Positions 1 through 8,221 of a stretch of DNA of 64,000 bases are shown here, one piece after another (within the stretch, counting starts at the first letter, position 1; every line of letters begins with the position of its first letter). The stretch spans positions 558,001 through 622,000 of the forward strand of contig NZ_JACGWS010000001.1 in NCBI RefSeq assembly GCF_014397005.1. The letters are read 5' to 3'. The notes beneath the pieces are model-generated. The model made no database searches and was not told the DNA's origin. It saw only the letters and a list, made by a program, of their open reading frames with translations. Both the position numbers and the translations under genes were made by a program. Source of the stretch: Kordia aestuariivivens (GTDB lineage: Bacteria > Bacteroidota > Bacteroidia > Flavobacteriales > Flavobacteriaceae).

Positions 1-397
1 TGACAGCTTTCTTTTGATCAATAGAAACTTTAAATTCTTTGATGTGTTTTTCAGCCAATTGCATTTCTAACTCTTGGAATTCAACTTCTTTAGATAAAGC
101 GTTGTATTCTCTGTTGTTACGAACATTCTTTTGTTGCTCTGTATATTTTTTGATTAAGGCTTTAGCCTCTTCAATAATATTCTTTTTACTTTTAATGTCT
201 ACATCAACTTGATCAAGATCACCATTGAACTTTTCAAGTCTTGTATTTAATCCAGCTACTTCGTCTTCTAAATCTTCTACTTCTAAAGGAAGTTCTCCTC
301 TTACATTTTTAATCTCGTCTACACGAGAGTCAATTAACTGTAAATCAAAAAGCGCGCGTAATTTTTCTTCGACCGTAACTTCTTTCTTCTTTGCCAT
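1..397 (-). CDS. C4-type zinc ribbon protein, N-terminal part (gene runs off the left edge)
   Basis: Partial gene: 132 codons are visible from an ATG at 395-397 and the frame stays open to the window edge. The translation begins MAKKKEVTVEEKLRALFDLQ and continues as a highly charged, heptad-rich coiled coil (many E, K, L, D). This is the N-terminal half of the DUF164/HP0958-like family, in which a long coiled coil is followed by a C-terminal zinc ribbon; the ribbon itself lies outside the window. It is transcribed with the Nif3-like gene, which ends 2 bases upstream, a pairing familiar in flavobacteria. In this family the coiled coil is thought to mediate protein or nucleic-acid contacts; the role here is unknown. 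Family call is by coiled-coil character and neighbourhood. Confidence 0.8.
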   Translation of the reverse strand, partial: MAKKKEVTVEEKLRALFDLQLIDSRVDEIKNVRGELPLEVEDLEDEVAGLNTRLEKFNGDLDQVDVDIKSKKNIIEEAKALIKKYTEQQKNVRNNREYNALSKEVEFQELEMQLAEKHIKEFKVSIDQKKAV

Positions 398-399
398 AT

Positions 400-1494
400 C
401 TATGAATACTTGATTGGATTTGTATTTTCTGCTGATAAAATGAACGCAAAATTAGGAATTTTTTTCGTAAGATACTCAAATAAAAGATTTTTTGTATACT
501 GCTCGCTTTCATAATGTCCAATATCAGCTAAAATTAACTGTCCTTCTGCCTTATAAAAATCATGGTATTTCAAGTCTGCCGTGACATACGCGTCTACGCC
601 TGCACGTTTGGCATGTTCAATGGCAAAGCTGCCGCTTCCACCCAAAACAGCCACTTTTTGAATCATTTTTCCTGATAAAGCCGAATGTCTTACTACCGGA
701 ACGTTCATTTTTGTCTTTAACAACGTCATGAAATGCATTTCAGTGATTGGTTTTTTTAGCGAACCAATCATGCCCATACCAATATGTTGATTGGTGTTTT
801 CTAAGGTTGTAATCTCATACGCAACTTCTTCATACGGATGATTTTCATGAAGTGTTCGGATAATAGTACCTTCTAAATGTTTCGCAAACGTGATTCCTAA
901 TTGAATTTCTTCTTCAAAATGTGTTTTACCTTTTGTGCCAACTGTCGGATTTGAAGCTTCATTTCCTTGAAAACTTCCCAAACCTTCTATATTAAAGCTA
1001 CAATGATCGTAGTTTCCGATACTTCCTCCGCCAACGGCAAATAAAGCATTGCGCAGCGTTTCAGCATCTTTCTTTGGTACAAACGTAATGAGTTTTTTAA
1101 TCGTTCCTTTTTGTGGAATTAAAATTGATTTATCGGTCAAGCCTAATTCATCACAGATACGATCGCTGACACCATTCCACGAATTGTCAAGCGCTGTGTG
1201 CATCGCGTAAATAGCAATGTCGTTTTTAATCGCTTTCAACACCACACGTTCCACATAGGTTTTTCCAGTAATCTTTTTTAAACCAGAAAATATAATTGGA
1301 TGAAAACTCACAATCATATTGCACTTATTTTTAATAGCTTCATCCACCACATTTTCAAGTGTATCCAATGAAATCAATACGCCCGAAACTTCTTGCGTGT
1401 TTGAACCAACCAGCAAACCTACATTGTCAAAATCTTCCGCGTAGGCGAGTGGACATAATTCTTCAATGTGTGAAATAATATCTTGAACGATCAT
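400..1494 (-). CDS. Nif3-like dinuclear metal-centre protein (YbgI/NIF3 family)
   Basis: 364 aa, the long form of the family with an inserted middle domain. The N-terminus has the typical ENVGLLVGS-like motif (here FDNVGLLVGSN, about residues 23-33). Metal-binding histidines are seen in SFHPIIFSGLKKI and AMHTALDN, and the C-terminal half has VTADLKYHDF and ADIGHYESE, which supply the remaining ligands in this fold. The central HENHPYEEVAYEI segment is typical of the inserted CutA/PII-like domain. The family forms toroidal hexamers with a di-iron or di-zinc site; its biochemical role is poorly defined (GTP cyclohydrolase-like activity was proposed for some members). It is probably co-transcribed with the downstream zinc-ribbon gene (2-base gap). 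Family call firm, function open. Confidence 0.93.
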   Translation of the reverse strand: MIVQDIISHIEELCPLAYAEDFDNVGLLVGSNTQEVSGVLISLDTLENVVDEAIKNKCNMIVSFHPIIFSGLKKITGKTYVERVVLKAIKNDIAIYAMHTALDNSWNGVSDRICDELGLTDKSILIPQKGTIKKLITFVPKKDAETLRNALFAVGGGSIGNYDHCSFNIEGLGSFQGNEASNPTVGTKGKTHFEEEIQLGITFAKHLEGTIIRTLHENHPYEEVAYEITTLENTNQHIGMGMIGSLKKPITEMHFMTLLKTKMNVPVVRHSALSGKMIQKVAVLGGSGSFAIEHAKRAGVDAYVTADLKYHDFYKAEGQLILADIGHYESEQYTKNLLFEYLTKKIPNFAFILSAENTNPIKYS

Positions 1495-1669
1495 TTTTTG
1501 CGCTTTTATTCAAATATAAAAATTCAGATCAGAAAAACAGGTCATAAACATAGAAAAGCACACTTTTTATAACGCTTACGAATTTATTTTGACGCTTACG
1601 AACTATTTTATGGAAGTTAGCGATTGATGTCTTAATTTGAATGGATAAACCAATTAATTATATCAAATT

Positions 1670-2101
1670 ATGAACACAAACATACTTACGTTGCTATTTT
1701 TACTGTTTAATTTTTTTGCTTTTGCGCAGTCGCGAAACGGATTGATTTCGATTGAAGATGAACGCCTATTTAAAGTTGTTTTGGAAATTAATGAAAACAA
1801 TGTATTATCAAGAAGCAACGAATATTTTAGAATGCAAGCCATTAAAGTGGTTAGTGATGAACGTGTGAGCGACGACGACGAAATTCAAGCGTTTAAGAGC
1901 TTTTATTATATTGTAATTGCGGATTTTGAAGAATCGCCACAAGGAAAATTATACCAAACCGAAAATTTAATTTCGCCCCAAATTTCAGTATTCCCTGATA
2001 GTTATAAGTTTTTTAAAATCTTGATTACACATGGCGAGCAACAAGAAAAACAATTGATGTTATTTGCATCTAATGATAAGGTCTACATTAAAAAGGAATA
2101 A
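1670..2101 (+). CDS. Hypothetical secreted protein
   Basis: 143 aa, starting with a clear signal peptide (MNTNILTLLFLLFNFFAFAQ, cleavage probably after FAQ). The mature part is about 120 residues, acidic, with alternating strand-like segments (YYIVIADFEE, FKILITHGEQQEKQLMLFAS) and no cysteines or recognisable catalytic motif. It sits upstream of lpxK on the same strand with a 43-base gap, so the two could share a transcript. I do not recognise a family; it resembles many short periplasmic proteins of flavobacteria. Confidence 0.7.
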   Translation: MNTNILTLLFLLFNFFAFAQSRNGLISIEDERLFKVVLEINENNVLSRSNEYFRMQAIKVVSDERVSDDDEIQAFKSFYYIVIADFEESPQGKLYQTENLISPQISVFPDSYKFFKILITHGEQQEKQLMLFASNDKVYIKKE

Positions 2102-2144
2102 CTTTTAGCGTTTCAATTCCTCAAAAAATTATACTTTCGCTTCT

Positions 2145-3167
2145 ATGCGACAACTTCGATTCATATTATTGCCTTTCTCTTTGCTTTATGGAGCGATTGT
2201 ATTTGTGCGTAATTGGATGTTTACGAAAGGTTGGTTGAAATCTACTTCATATAGTTTTCCCGTGATTTGTGTTGGAAACTTAAGTGTTGGCGGCACAGGA
2301 AAGTCACCAATGATTGAATATTTAATCCGATTGACCAAAGACGATTATAAAGTGGCAACATTGAGTAGAGGTTACAAACGGAAAACGACAGGTTTTTTAG
2401 TCGCGAATGAAACAACAACCGCTTCTGATATTGGCGATGAACCACTACAGTTTTACAGTAAATTCAAAGATGAAATTGTAGTTTCGGTTGAAACACAACG
2501 GACAGTTGGAATTGAAGCATTGCGAAATTTGGCAAATCCTCCAGAAGTAATATTGCTAGATGATGCTTTTCAACATCGAAAAGTTACTGCTGGTTTCAAT
2601 ATTTTATTAACGCCGTATCACGATTTGTATGTAAACGATTTTATGTTGCCTGCGGGAAATCTTCGTGAGCCTATTTCGGGTGCAAAACGCGCCGATGTGA
2701 TTGTGGTGACCAAATGTCCAACAGAAGTTTCGGAAAGCAAGATGCTTCAAATTGTGCAAAAATTACGTCCGAAAGCGAATCAAGCAGTATTCTTTACCAC
2801 CATTGCGTATGCAGAAACTATTCAGAATGAAACAGAAAAACTTCCGTTGATTTCACTGAAACAACAACCGTTTGTATTGATTACAGGAATTGCCAATCCG
2901 ACACCATTGTTGCGACATTTAAACGATCAAGGATTGTCGTATGTACATTTGAAATATCCGGATCATCACCATTTCAGCGAAAGCGAGATTAATAGTATCA
3001 AACAAAAAGCAGGAAGTAAGCGTATTTTGACAACAGAGAAGGATTTTATGCGTTTGCTAGGAAGTTTGGATGCGTTGTATTATTTGCCAATTACGGTTGC
3101 GTTTTTAGCGGAAGAAGTATCTTTTCAAGAGAAAGTGAAAACCTTTATAAACAAGAAAGGCGAGTAA
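2145..3167 (+). CDS. lpxK: Tetraacyldisaccharide 4'-kinase
   Basis: 340 aa, normal length for LpxK, which phosphorylates the 4' position of the lipid A disaccharide precursor at the inner membrane. A hydrophobic N-terminal segment (RFILLPFSLLYGAIVFV) is followed by FPVICVGNLSVGGTGKSP, with the Walker A loop at about residues 49-55, and by the family motif LLDDAFQHRKV (about residues 134-144). The C-terminal ILTTEKDFMRL is also typical. The last codons and stop lie inside a 23-bp repeat found again at 17511 and 50205, so this gene's 3' end appears to be the island's integration site; the reading frame is kept intact. A 280-bp second copy of its tail is at 17250-17529. Confidence 0.96.
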   Translation: MRQLRFILLPFSLLYGAIVFVRNWMFTKGWLKSTSYSFPVICVGNLSVGGTGKSPMIEYLIRLTKDDYKVATLSRGYKRKTTGFLVANETTTASDIGDEPLQFYSKFKDEIVVSVETQRTVGIEALRNLANPPEVILLDDAFQHRKVTAGFNILLTPYHDLYVNDFMLPAGNLREPISGAKRADVIVVTKCPTEVSESKMLQIVQKLRPKANQAVFFTTIAYAETIQNETEKLPLISLKQQPFVLITGIANPTPLLRHLNDQGLSYVHLKYPDHHHFSESEINSIKQKAGSKRILTTEKDFMRLLGSLDALYYLPITVAFLAEEVSFQEKVKTFINKKGE

Positions 3168-3171
3168 CCAA
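3149..3171 (+). repeat. Putative attL: direct repeat spanning the lpxK stop codon
   Basis: A 23-bp sequence containing AAGAAAGGCGAGTAACC is found exactly at 3149-3171, 17511-17533 and 50205-50227, all on the plus strand. It contains the lpxK stop codon. With an integrase next to the right copy, this is the expected picture of a site-specific insertion at a gene's 3' end. Assignment as an attachment site is inference. Confidence 0.75.
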
Positions 3172-3294
3172 TTTGCGAGTGATAATTTTTAGTGCTGATT
3201 ATCAATTAGTTATATTTTTTGAAATTTCAATTTTTAGCTAAATCGTATTCAGAATCGTATTCAGTTTCTGAGTTAATAATGAAGCTAATTTAAT

Positions 3295-3335
3295 AAAAAA
3301 AAAGGTCTTTGCCATAATTTGCAAAGACCTTTTTA
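3295..3335. terminator. Bidirectional intrinsic terminator
   Basis: An A-run leads into the stem AAGGTCTTTGC / GCAAAGACCTT with a short AT-rich loop, followed by a T-run. It lies between lpxK and the convergent 3414-3986 gene and can serve both. The same hairpin is repeated at 17655-17698. Bases 3364-3386 downstream still match the last codons of the lipoprotein gene at 17725, a fossil of a duplication. Nothing else is seen in 3168-3413. Confidence 0.85.
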
Positions 3336-3413
3336 TAGGTATTGAATATTTAGCGGAAAAATTTTATTTTGTGATTGTAAAGATTTTTTACGCAATTATT
3401 AAACGTACCAAAA

Positions 3414-3986
3414 TTATAACTCATTTATTTTTTTATAGATTTCATTCACATTGTCCAGCAGTCGCTTTGTAGTGTGTCTTATAGATGAATATGCACTATC
3501 ATAAAAAATGACTTCCTCTGTATTTGTTTCAATTAGTAACACTTCCATTTTAGAAGCACTCGTCACTAGAAATGAACTATTTACAAGCGTAAATTTTGGT
3601 TTTAAATAAATTATCATCACATAATCTTCTTTACTGTCTTTAAGGAGTGACTTAAAATTAGTTGTGAAGTCAATTTTTTGATTGTTTCTATGTGCATTAA
3701 ATATATTTTGAATATCAACATCATGTAACGCATTTGAAGATACTTTTTTTGATATTTTATATTTAGTTGCTTCTACTGAAAATAGTGAATCAATTTTGTT
3801 ATTTGAATACTTTTTAAATTTTTTAAAAGCTTTGGTGTTTTTTAAATTTTCAGTATACTCATATACAGGAGCTACATACCCTAACTTATCTATATTTTGT
3901 AGTTTCTCTTTGTTGTATATTGTATGCACTGATTTGCAACTTACAAGGAATAAGAGAGAAACAATTAGTATCGTTATTTTTTTCAT
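3414..3986 (-). CDS. Hypothetical lipoprotein
   Basis: 190 aa with a lipoprotein signal: ITILIVSLLFLVSC, with the lipobox cysteine at residue 17. The mature part is lysine-rich and predicted to mix helices and strands (DYVMIIYLKPKFTLVNSSF, MEVLLIETNTEEVIFYDSAY), ending in helix. No family is recognised. It is the last gene of the cassette formed by the TPR-AraC regulator, the short GG peptide and the subtilase, all on the minus strand. It takes the same position as the unrelated 174-aa lipoprotein at 17725-18249 that closes the second cassette, so a role at the cell surface linked to the peptide is possible but unproven. Confidence 0.7.
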   Translation of the reverse strand: MKKITILIVSLLFLVSCKSVHTIYNKEKLQNIDKLGYVAPVYEYTENLKNTKAFKKFKKYSNNKIDSLFSVEATKYKISKKVSSNALHDVDIQNIFNAHRNNQKIDFTTNFKSLLKDSKEDYVMIIYLKPKFTLVNSSFLVTSASKMEVLLIETNTEEVIFYDSAYSSIRHTTKRLLDNVNEIYKKINEL

Positions 3987-3987
3987 G

Positions 3988-4042
3988 ATTTCTTCCCGAG
4001 AAAGCGGGAAACTTATTTATTTCTCGTGAAAACGGGAATCTT
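3988..4042. repeat. Pair of short palindromic repeats (TCCCG...CGGGA type)
   Basis: Two adjacent small hairpin units, TTCCCGAGAAAGCGGGAA and CTCGTGAAAACGGGAAT, lie between the lipoprotein and the subtilase gene. The same CCCG(N)CGGG palindrome recurs at 16831, 16871, 17092, 19093, 29580, 30600, 30640 and 30862, always between genes. This is a dispersed extragenic palindrome family. Confidence 0.7.
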
Positions 4043-4109
4043 TTTTATTTCCTAGCGCAGTTATTGAATATATCGAAATATAGTTGCTAAGCTTGCCGAA
4101 GTAGGAATG

Positions 4110-5786
4110 TTATTTATGTTTTTTCTTCTTTTTTGATACTTCTTCTGCCATGAGTAATGCATTATACGCATTCACTACTTTACCTGATTTGGAGAGTGAG
4201 CTGAAAGGAACCAATTCTTTTTCTTTTTCGTAAGAAGGTTTGCTAACCATTAAGTCAAAAGTGACTCCCGATTCCATGATAATTTGTTTTACTTCTGATG
4301 CTGTTAAGTTTGGATAGTAAGAACGAATAAGTGCGGCTACTCCAGAAACAACTGCACAAGAAAGTGATGTGCCCGAATCTTCATCTGTACTTTCTCTAGT
4401 TAAAACTTTTATATTCTCACCAGGAGCAAATATATCAACTGTATTTTGTCCATAGTTAGAATAATTAGAAACTAAACGATCAGTATTGTTAGAAGAACTT
4501 ACTACAATAAAATTGTTTGAAATTTCATTTTTGTTTTCATCCATATCGTTAGGGTAGTAATATGTGTTTACATCGTCTAGATCAACCCATTCATTTCCTG
4601 CAGCAGAAATTAGTAACACATCTTTAGCTTCTGCATATTTAATCGCTTCTGTAATCCATTCTTTGTTCATTGAAAAATCTTTACCAATACTCATATTGAT
4701 AATTTTAGCTCCATTATCTACGGCATAACGTATACCTAAGGCTATATCTTTATCATATTCACTTCCATTCGCAGAAACTATAATAGGCATTAACTTAACA
4801 TTGTTAGCAATTCCATCAACTCCGTAATTATTATTTCTAATAGCACCTATTACTCCTGAAACCTTTGTGCCGTGACTCATTTTATTGGTACCTAAAACGT
4901 TATTATTTCCATAAAATTTATCATTAATATCCAAAGGATTGTCCAAAGTAATTCTGTCAAAATAATCTAAATTAAACTTTTTCCTTTTATTAGCTTCATG
5001 TTGCTTTATTATATCATCAATGTAGGATTCATCTATCTTTCTCTCTACACAATATTTTGTTTTGATTATTTTTGTTTTGATTATTGAATCTTTAGATATC
5101 ATTTCCAAAGAATCTAACATATTTAAGGTATAATCTTTAGTTTTAAATAAAATATTCATTGTATCAATTAACTTTATGTAGCGCTCTTTGAAGCCCTTAA
5201 AAAAAACAATATTGGCATCAGCATCTTTTAAATTGTCTTCTAAATTTTTAACCGCTCTCTTATAAAGGTTATATTTTCTTATTTCAGACTCATGAATATC
5301 TGTAATTTCTTTTTCTTTAAATTTTTCTTGAAATGTTCGAACTATCCTTGTGGACTCTGCTGTTTGATATAATATTGAATCTTTATTTGTAGTTCCTAAA
5401 AAGTTCCAACCATGAATGTCATCTATATAACCATTACCATCATCGTCTTTATTATTGTTTGGTATCTCATTTTTGTTTACCCATATTTTATTCTGTAAAT
5501 CTGGATGTTTAATATTAACCTCCAAATCAAGAACTGCAACAATTACAGTTACCTCTTTTTTCTTTGGCAAAAGATCATATACAGCTTCACTACTAATTCC
5601 CATGATACTATCACTAACAATACTTTTATGATGCCAGTTTTTAAATTCTGTTTCAGTTAGTTTTTTGTTTTCAACTACTTTTTTAAAATCACTTATTAAA
5701 ACCTCGAACTCTAAACTCTGAGAATTACATGACTTCATCAAGATTAAAAAAAATAAAATGAAAACTTTTTTATTATAAATCAGCAT
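4110..5786 (-). CDS. S8 family serine peptidase (subtilase), lipoprotein-like, cassette 1
   Basis: 558 aa. Starts with a hydrophobic segment ending in LMKSC (Cys20), so probably an anchored lipoprotein. The subtilisin triad can be read: Asp87 in VAVLDLEVNIKHPDL, His305 in MSHGTKVSGV, the oxyanion Asn398 in SAAGNEW, and Ser474 in SGTSLSCAVVSGV. Asp and His are about 218 residues apart instead of the usual 30-60, because of a Lys/Glu-rich helical insertion at about 135-285. The usual DTG after the catalytic Asp is DLE here. The C-terminus (VPFSSLSKSGK, NAYNALLMAEE, then a poly-Lys tail) is shared with the subtilases at 19139 and 22211. It follows the short GG peptide, so it may process that peptide (compare LanP); this is inference. 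Confidence 0.9.
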   Translation of the reverse strand: MLIYNKKVFILFFLILMKSCNSQSLEFEVLISDFKKVVENKKLTETEFKNWHHKSIVSDSIMGISSEAVYDLLPKKKEVTVIVAVLDLEVNIKHPDLQNKIWVNKNEIPNNNKDDDGNGYIDDIHGWNFLGTTNKDSILYQTAESTRIVRTFQEKFKEKEITDIHESEIRKYNLYKRAVKNLEDNLKDADANIVFFKGFKERYIKLIDTMNILFKTKDYTLNMLDSLEMISKDSIIKTKIIKTKYCVERKIDESYIDDIIKQHEANKRKKFNLDYFDRITLDNPLDINDKFYGNNNVLGTNKMSHGTKVSGVIGAIRNNNYGVDGIANNVKLMPIIVSANGSEYDKDIALGIRYAVDNGAKIINMSIGKDFSMNKEWITEAIKYAEAKDVLLISAAGNEWVDLDDVNTYYYPNDMDENKNEISNNFIVVSSSNNTDRLVSNYSNYGQNTVDIFAPGENIKVLTRESTDEDSGTSLSCAVVSGVAALIRSYYPNLTASEVKQIIMESGVTFDLMVSKPSYEKEKELVPFSSLSKSGKVVNAYNALLMAEEVSKKKKKHK

Positions 5787-5803
5787 ATGTTATTAGTATT
5801 ATA

Positions 5804-5838
5804 AACATAGATGGTATTATGTTTATACCATCTATGTT
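5804..5838. promoter_or_regulatory. Perfect 14-bp hairpin between peptide gene and subtilase gene
   Basis: AACATAGATGGTAT and its exact complement flank a 7-base loop. It lies in the 74-base gap between the GG-peptide stop and the subtilase start. No T-run follows in the direction of transcription, so it looks more like an attenuator or mRNA-stability hairpin that lets the peptide be made in excess of the protease. Confidence 0.6.
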
Positions 5839-5860
5839 AATATTGATATCTCATTTTTTT

Positions 5861-6019
5861 TTATAGACATAGACAACCTGGTTCCCCTGATGTCATGCAT
5901 GCCATTTTACCAGATGTTGTTGTTTTACCATCACCTCCATAAATACTATTGCTTAGTTTACAAATTTTAAACTTAACAAATCTTAATTTTTGTGTTTCTT
6001 GTTTTCCTTGTGTTTTCAT
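5861..6019 (-). CDS. Short GG-leader cysteine-containing peptide (putative RiPP precursor)
   Basis: 52 aa. The leader-like part contains KLRFVKFKICKLSNSIYGG, which fits the flavobacterial class I lanthipeptide-type leader pattern (K-L-x-x-x-K-F-x-I-x-K-L, then GG at residues 28-29). The putative core after GG is short and rich in Thr, Ser, Gly and Cys (DGKTTTSGKMAC, then EPGCLCL with three cysteines overall). The start ATG is at 6017-6019. It is placed between the TPR-AraC regulator and the subtilase, exactly as the 73-aa GG peptide at 23927-24148. No LanB/LanC or radical SAM enzyme lies beside it, so whether it is modified is unknown; it could also be a secreted signalling or toxin peptide. 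Confidence 0.75.
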   Translation of the reverse strand: MKTQGKQETQKLRFVKFKICKLSNSIYGGDGKTTTSGKMACMTSGEPGCLCL

Positions 6020-6094
6020 TTTTTATAGATTTAAATTTATAACTGTAAATTAAAAGGTTATTTCATTCAAAACCTTGAAAACCCTGAATTAACC

Positions 6095-6119
6095 ACCCAA
6101 TTTTCATGGAAAGTTGGGT
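6095..6119. promoter_or_regulatory. Candidate operator upstream of the GG peptide
   Basis: An interrupted palindrome: ACCCAATTTT on the left and GAAAGTTGGGT on the right (6109-6119). The 11-mer GAAAGTTGGGT recurs exactly at 7926-7936 and 8014-8024 upstream of the TPR-AraC regulator, all in the same orientation. This suggests one regulator controlling both its own gene and the peptide gene. Confidence 0.5.
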
Positions 6120-6140
6120 AAATTTTCACAAAATGAATAG

Positions 6141-7838
6141 TTAGCCCTGAACATTTTTAACTTTTTTTATAAAATAAGAAGTATGAATCCCCGTCCTTTT
6201 ATAAAATGCCTTAGCATATGATTCACTATTAGAAAAACCTACCTCATCTGCAATTGCTCTGATAGTATAATTTCTAAATACTCCATCAGACTTTATTTTT
6301 TTTACTGTATAATCTATGCGAAGATCATTCACATAACTTCTAAATGTTTTTTCTTTATATATATTTATTACTTTAGATAGGTACTTAGAATTTGTATTAC
6401 ATTGCTTTGCTAATAAAGCTACATTTAGTCCTTTTTGAATATAATGATTGTCTTTTTCAAACTCTTCTAATTTGTTAAGGATACTATCAACTACTTCTTG
6501 GTCAATATCCAAATTTTGTTTTTTATTCTCAATAACTTTAACTTTTTTTACATTTAATTCATCGGGTGTATTTTCATTCTCTAACTTTTTCAGTAATTCT
6601 TCAAACTTTATTTTTTGTTTATTATTCCTACTGAAGTTAAAGTATAATATAATGCTAATGATTGTGATAATTAATACAAAAAGAATAGTGCTATAAAGTG
6701 ATTTTTTTTTGGAATTCCCTAGGCTAATTTCCAATTTATTTTTTTCTTGAACCAAGTTCTTCCTGTCAAATTCTTTATATATATTTTTACTTATTTTTCT
6801 AAATCTGTTATTAATTAAACTATCAACAATTAATAACTTATTTACATAATACAATTGCTGTTTAATATCATTTTTATTTTTATAAAATTTAATAATATAT
6901 TCATACGAAGGTCGTACTTCATGATATACATAATTGGTCTCATCAAAAATACTATCAACTTTTTTAAAGTAATTTATCATTTTTATTTTATTACCTTCTT
7001 CTCGATATACTTTTCCTAAATAAAAGTATGCAATTGACAAGTTCTGTAAATCATCAGACTCTTTTAAATAATTTAGTGACTTGTAAAGACTATCTTTAGC
7101 CGCTATGAAATTTCCTTTTAAAAATTGGTTATTACCTTCTATATATGTAAAACGAAAGTAACTTGAATCGTTAATAGAACGAGAAAACATATACCCTTCT
7201 TTAGCGTGTTTTGAAGCCAAATCGTACTCTTTCAAATTAATATGAGCTACTGATAACCCATAAAGAGTCTCGATAAAATCATAATCATTACCCTGAATTT
7301 GTGATAAATAATGTTCATAACATTTTTTGAAAATAGCTAAAGCCTCCTTGGTTTCTTCTATGTCCAACTTAATAACACCAATATTATATAATATTTTATA
7401 GTATATTTCTTTTTCTCTATCAACAAATTTTCTTGCTTTAAGAAAATCGTTTATAGCTTTCTCATCCTTACCATATCGGTAGAAAAGATTCCCTCTAAGA
7501 AAATATCCTTCTGCCAGTAAATCATTATGTTTATATTTTATTGATGTAACAATACTACTATCTAAAAAAAGTTTACCTTTTTCTAAATCATTATAATAAG
7601 TTGCATACAATCTAATATAGCTATTAGAAATTGCTCTAGTATTATTATTTTTAGTTGCTTTATTTAAAGTATAAAGAGCAATGTTTCTGGAAACCGTTTT
7701 ATCATCAATATTTTCATAAAATAATTGTTTCAACTCATCAAAATTTTTATTTGACAATGAGTCTACATATTGCTTAGAATATAATGTGTTAAAAAACAGA
7801 AGAAAAAGAAAAAATACTAGGGAATTACAGTGATTCAT
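6141..7838 (-). CDS. Membrane-spanning TPR-AraC family transcriptional regulator, cassette 1
   Basis: 565 aa. Order of parts: signal peptide or first TM (NSLVFFLFLLFFNTLYS), about 350 residues of helical TPR-type repeats (for example NDLAEGYFLRGNLFYRYGKDEKAINDFLKAR), one membrane segment (STILFVLIITIISIILYF) near residue 385, a linker, and a C-terminal AraC-type double helix-turn-helix (NSKYLSKVINIYKEKTFRSYVNDLR, IRAIADEVGFSNSESYAKAFYKRTG). This layout, periplasmic TPR sensor plus cytoplasmic AraC domain, is common in Bacteroidetes. It lies immediately upstream of the GG peptide on the same strand and has a full-length paralog at 24264-25964 in the second cassette. It probably senses an extracellular cue or the peptide itself and activates the cassette (inference). 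Confidence 0.9.
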   Translation of the reverse strand: MNHCNSLVFFLFLLFFNTLYSKQYVDSLSNKNFDELKQLFYENIDDKTVSRNIALYTLNKATKNNNTRAISNSYIRLYATYYNDLEKGKLFLDSSIVTSIKYKHNDLLAEGYFLRGNLFYRYGKDEKAINDFLKARKFVDREKEIYYKILYNIGVIKLDIEETKEALAIFKKCYEHYLSQIQGNDYDFIETLYGLSVAHINLKEYDLASKHAKEGYMFSRSINDSSYFRFTYIEGNNQFLKGNFIAAKDSLYKSLNYLKESDDLQNLSIAYFYLGKVYREEGNKIKMINYFKKVDSIFDETNYVYHEVRPSYEYIIKFYKNKNDIKQQLYYVNKLLIVDSLINNRFRKISKNIYKEFDRKNLVQEKNKLEISLGNSKKKSLYSTILFVLIITIISIILYFNFSRNNKQKIKFEELLKKLENENTPDELNVKKVKVIENKKQNLDIDQEVVDSILNKLEEFEKDNHYIQKGLNVALLAKQCNTNSKYLSKVINIYKEKTFRSYVNDLRIDYTVKKIKSDGVFRNYTIRAIADEVGFSNSESYAKAFYKRTGIHTSYFIKKVKNVQG

Positions 7839-7925
7839 TTTTTAATTTATGCATGTTATACGTATTTAAACCAACAATTTAAAAAAATAATTAATTTCTT
7901 ACACTACAATTACTCTATTTTCTAT

Positions 7926-8024
7926 GAAAGTTGGGTAAGTATGAGAAACAATCAATAATAAATTAATTGTCTGTTTTTCAGGTTTTTGTGTTTTTAGTTG
8001 AATAATATTCACAGAAAGTTGGGT
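7926..8024. promoter_or_regulatory. Two copies of GAAAGTTGGGT upstream of the regulator
   Basis: Exact 11-mers at 7926-7936 and 8014-8024 (88 bases apart) precede the TPR-AraC gene; a third copy is upstream of the peptide at 6109-6119. Probably operator or activator sites. The rest of 7839-8032 is AT-rich and empty. Confidence 0.45.
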
Positions 8025-8032
8025 GATATAAT

Positions 8033-8221
8033 TTGACATGTAGCCATATACACCATTACATTTACATCATCAAAAAAATGAATGCGCATCATTTTGACAA
8101 TGAAATCATAATTTTTAAAAACAGCAAACATGAGATTAGAATACTAAGTCAATTTGAATTTTCGGAATATTTAATCGTAAGGAATGTAAACACTGATGAA
8201 CAAAAAGAAACGGATGTATGA
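8033..8221 (+). CDS. Small ORF preceding the HTH-like pseudogene (degenerate)
   Basis: 62 aa if started at the first ATG; an internal ATG at 8078 is also possible. The end (NTDEQKETDV, stop overlapping the next ATG as ATGA) matches the end of the 37-codon ORF at 26233-26346 (STDEQTGV), and a 23-base stretch of upstream DNA is identical between the two loci. Relative to the second locus the start region appears frameshifted, so this copy is probably decayed. The function is unknown; it may simply be a translational lead-in for the following gene. Confidence 0.35.
   Translation: MTCSHIHHYIYIIKKMNAHHFDNEIIIFKNSKHEIRILSQFEFSEYLIVRNVNTDEQKETDV

Noticed and set aside
225-413. Plus-strand ORF at the left edge
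   Set aside because: Antisense to the coiled-coil zinc-ribbon gene, low-complexity Ser-rich translation typical of a shadow.
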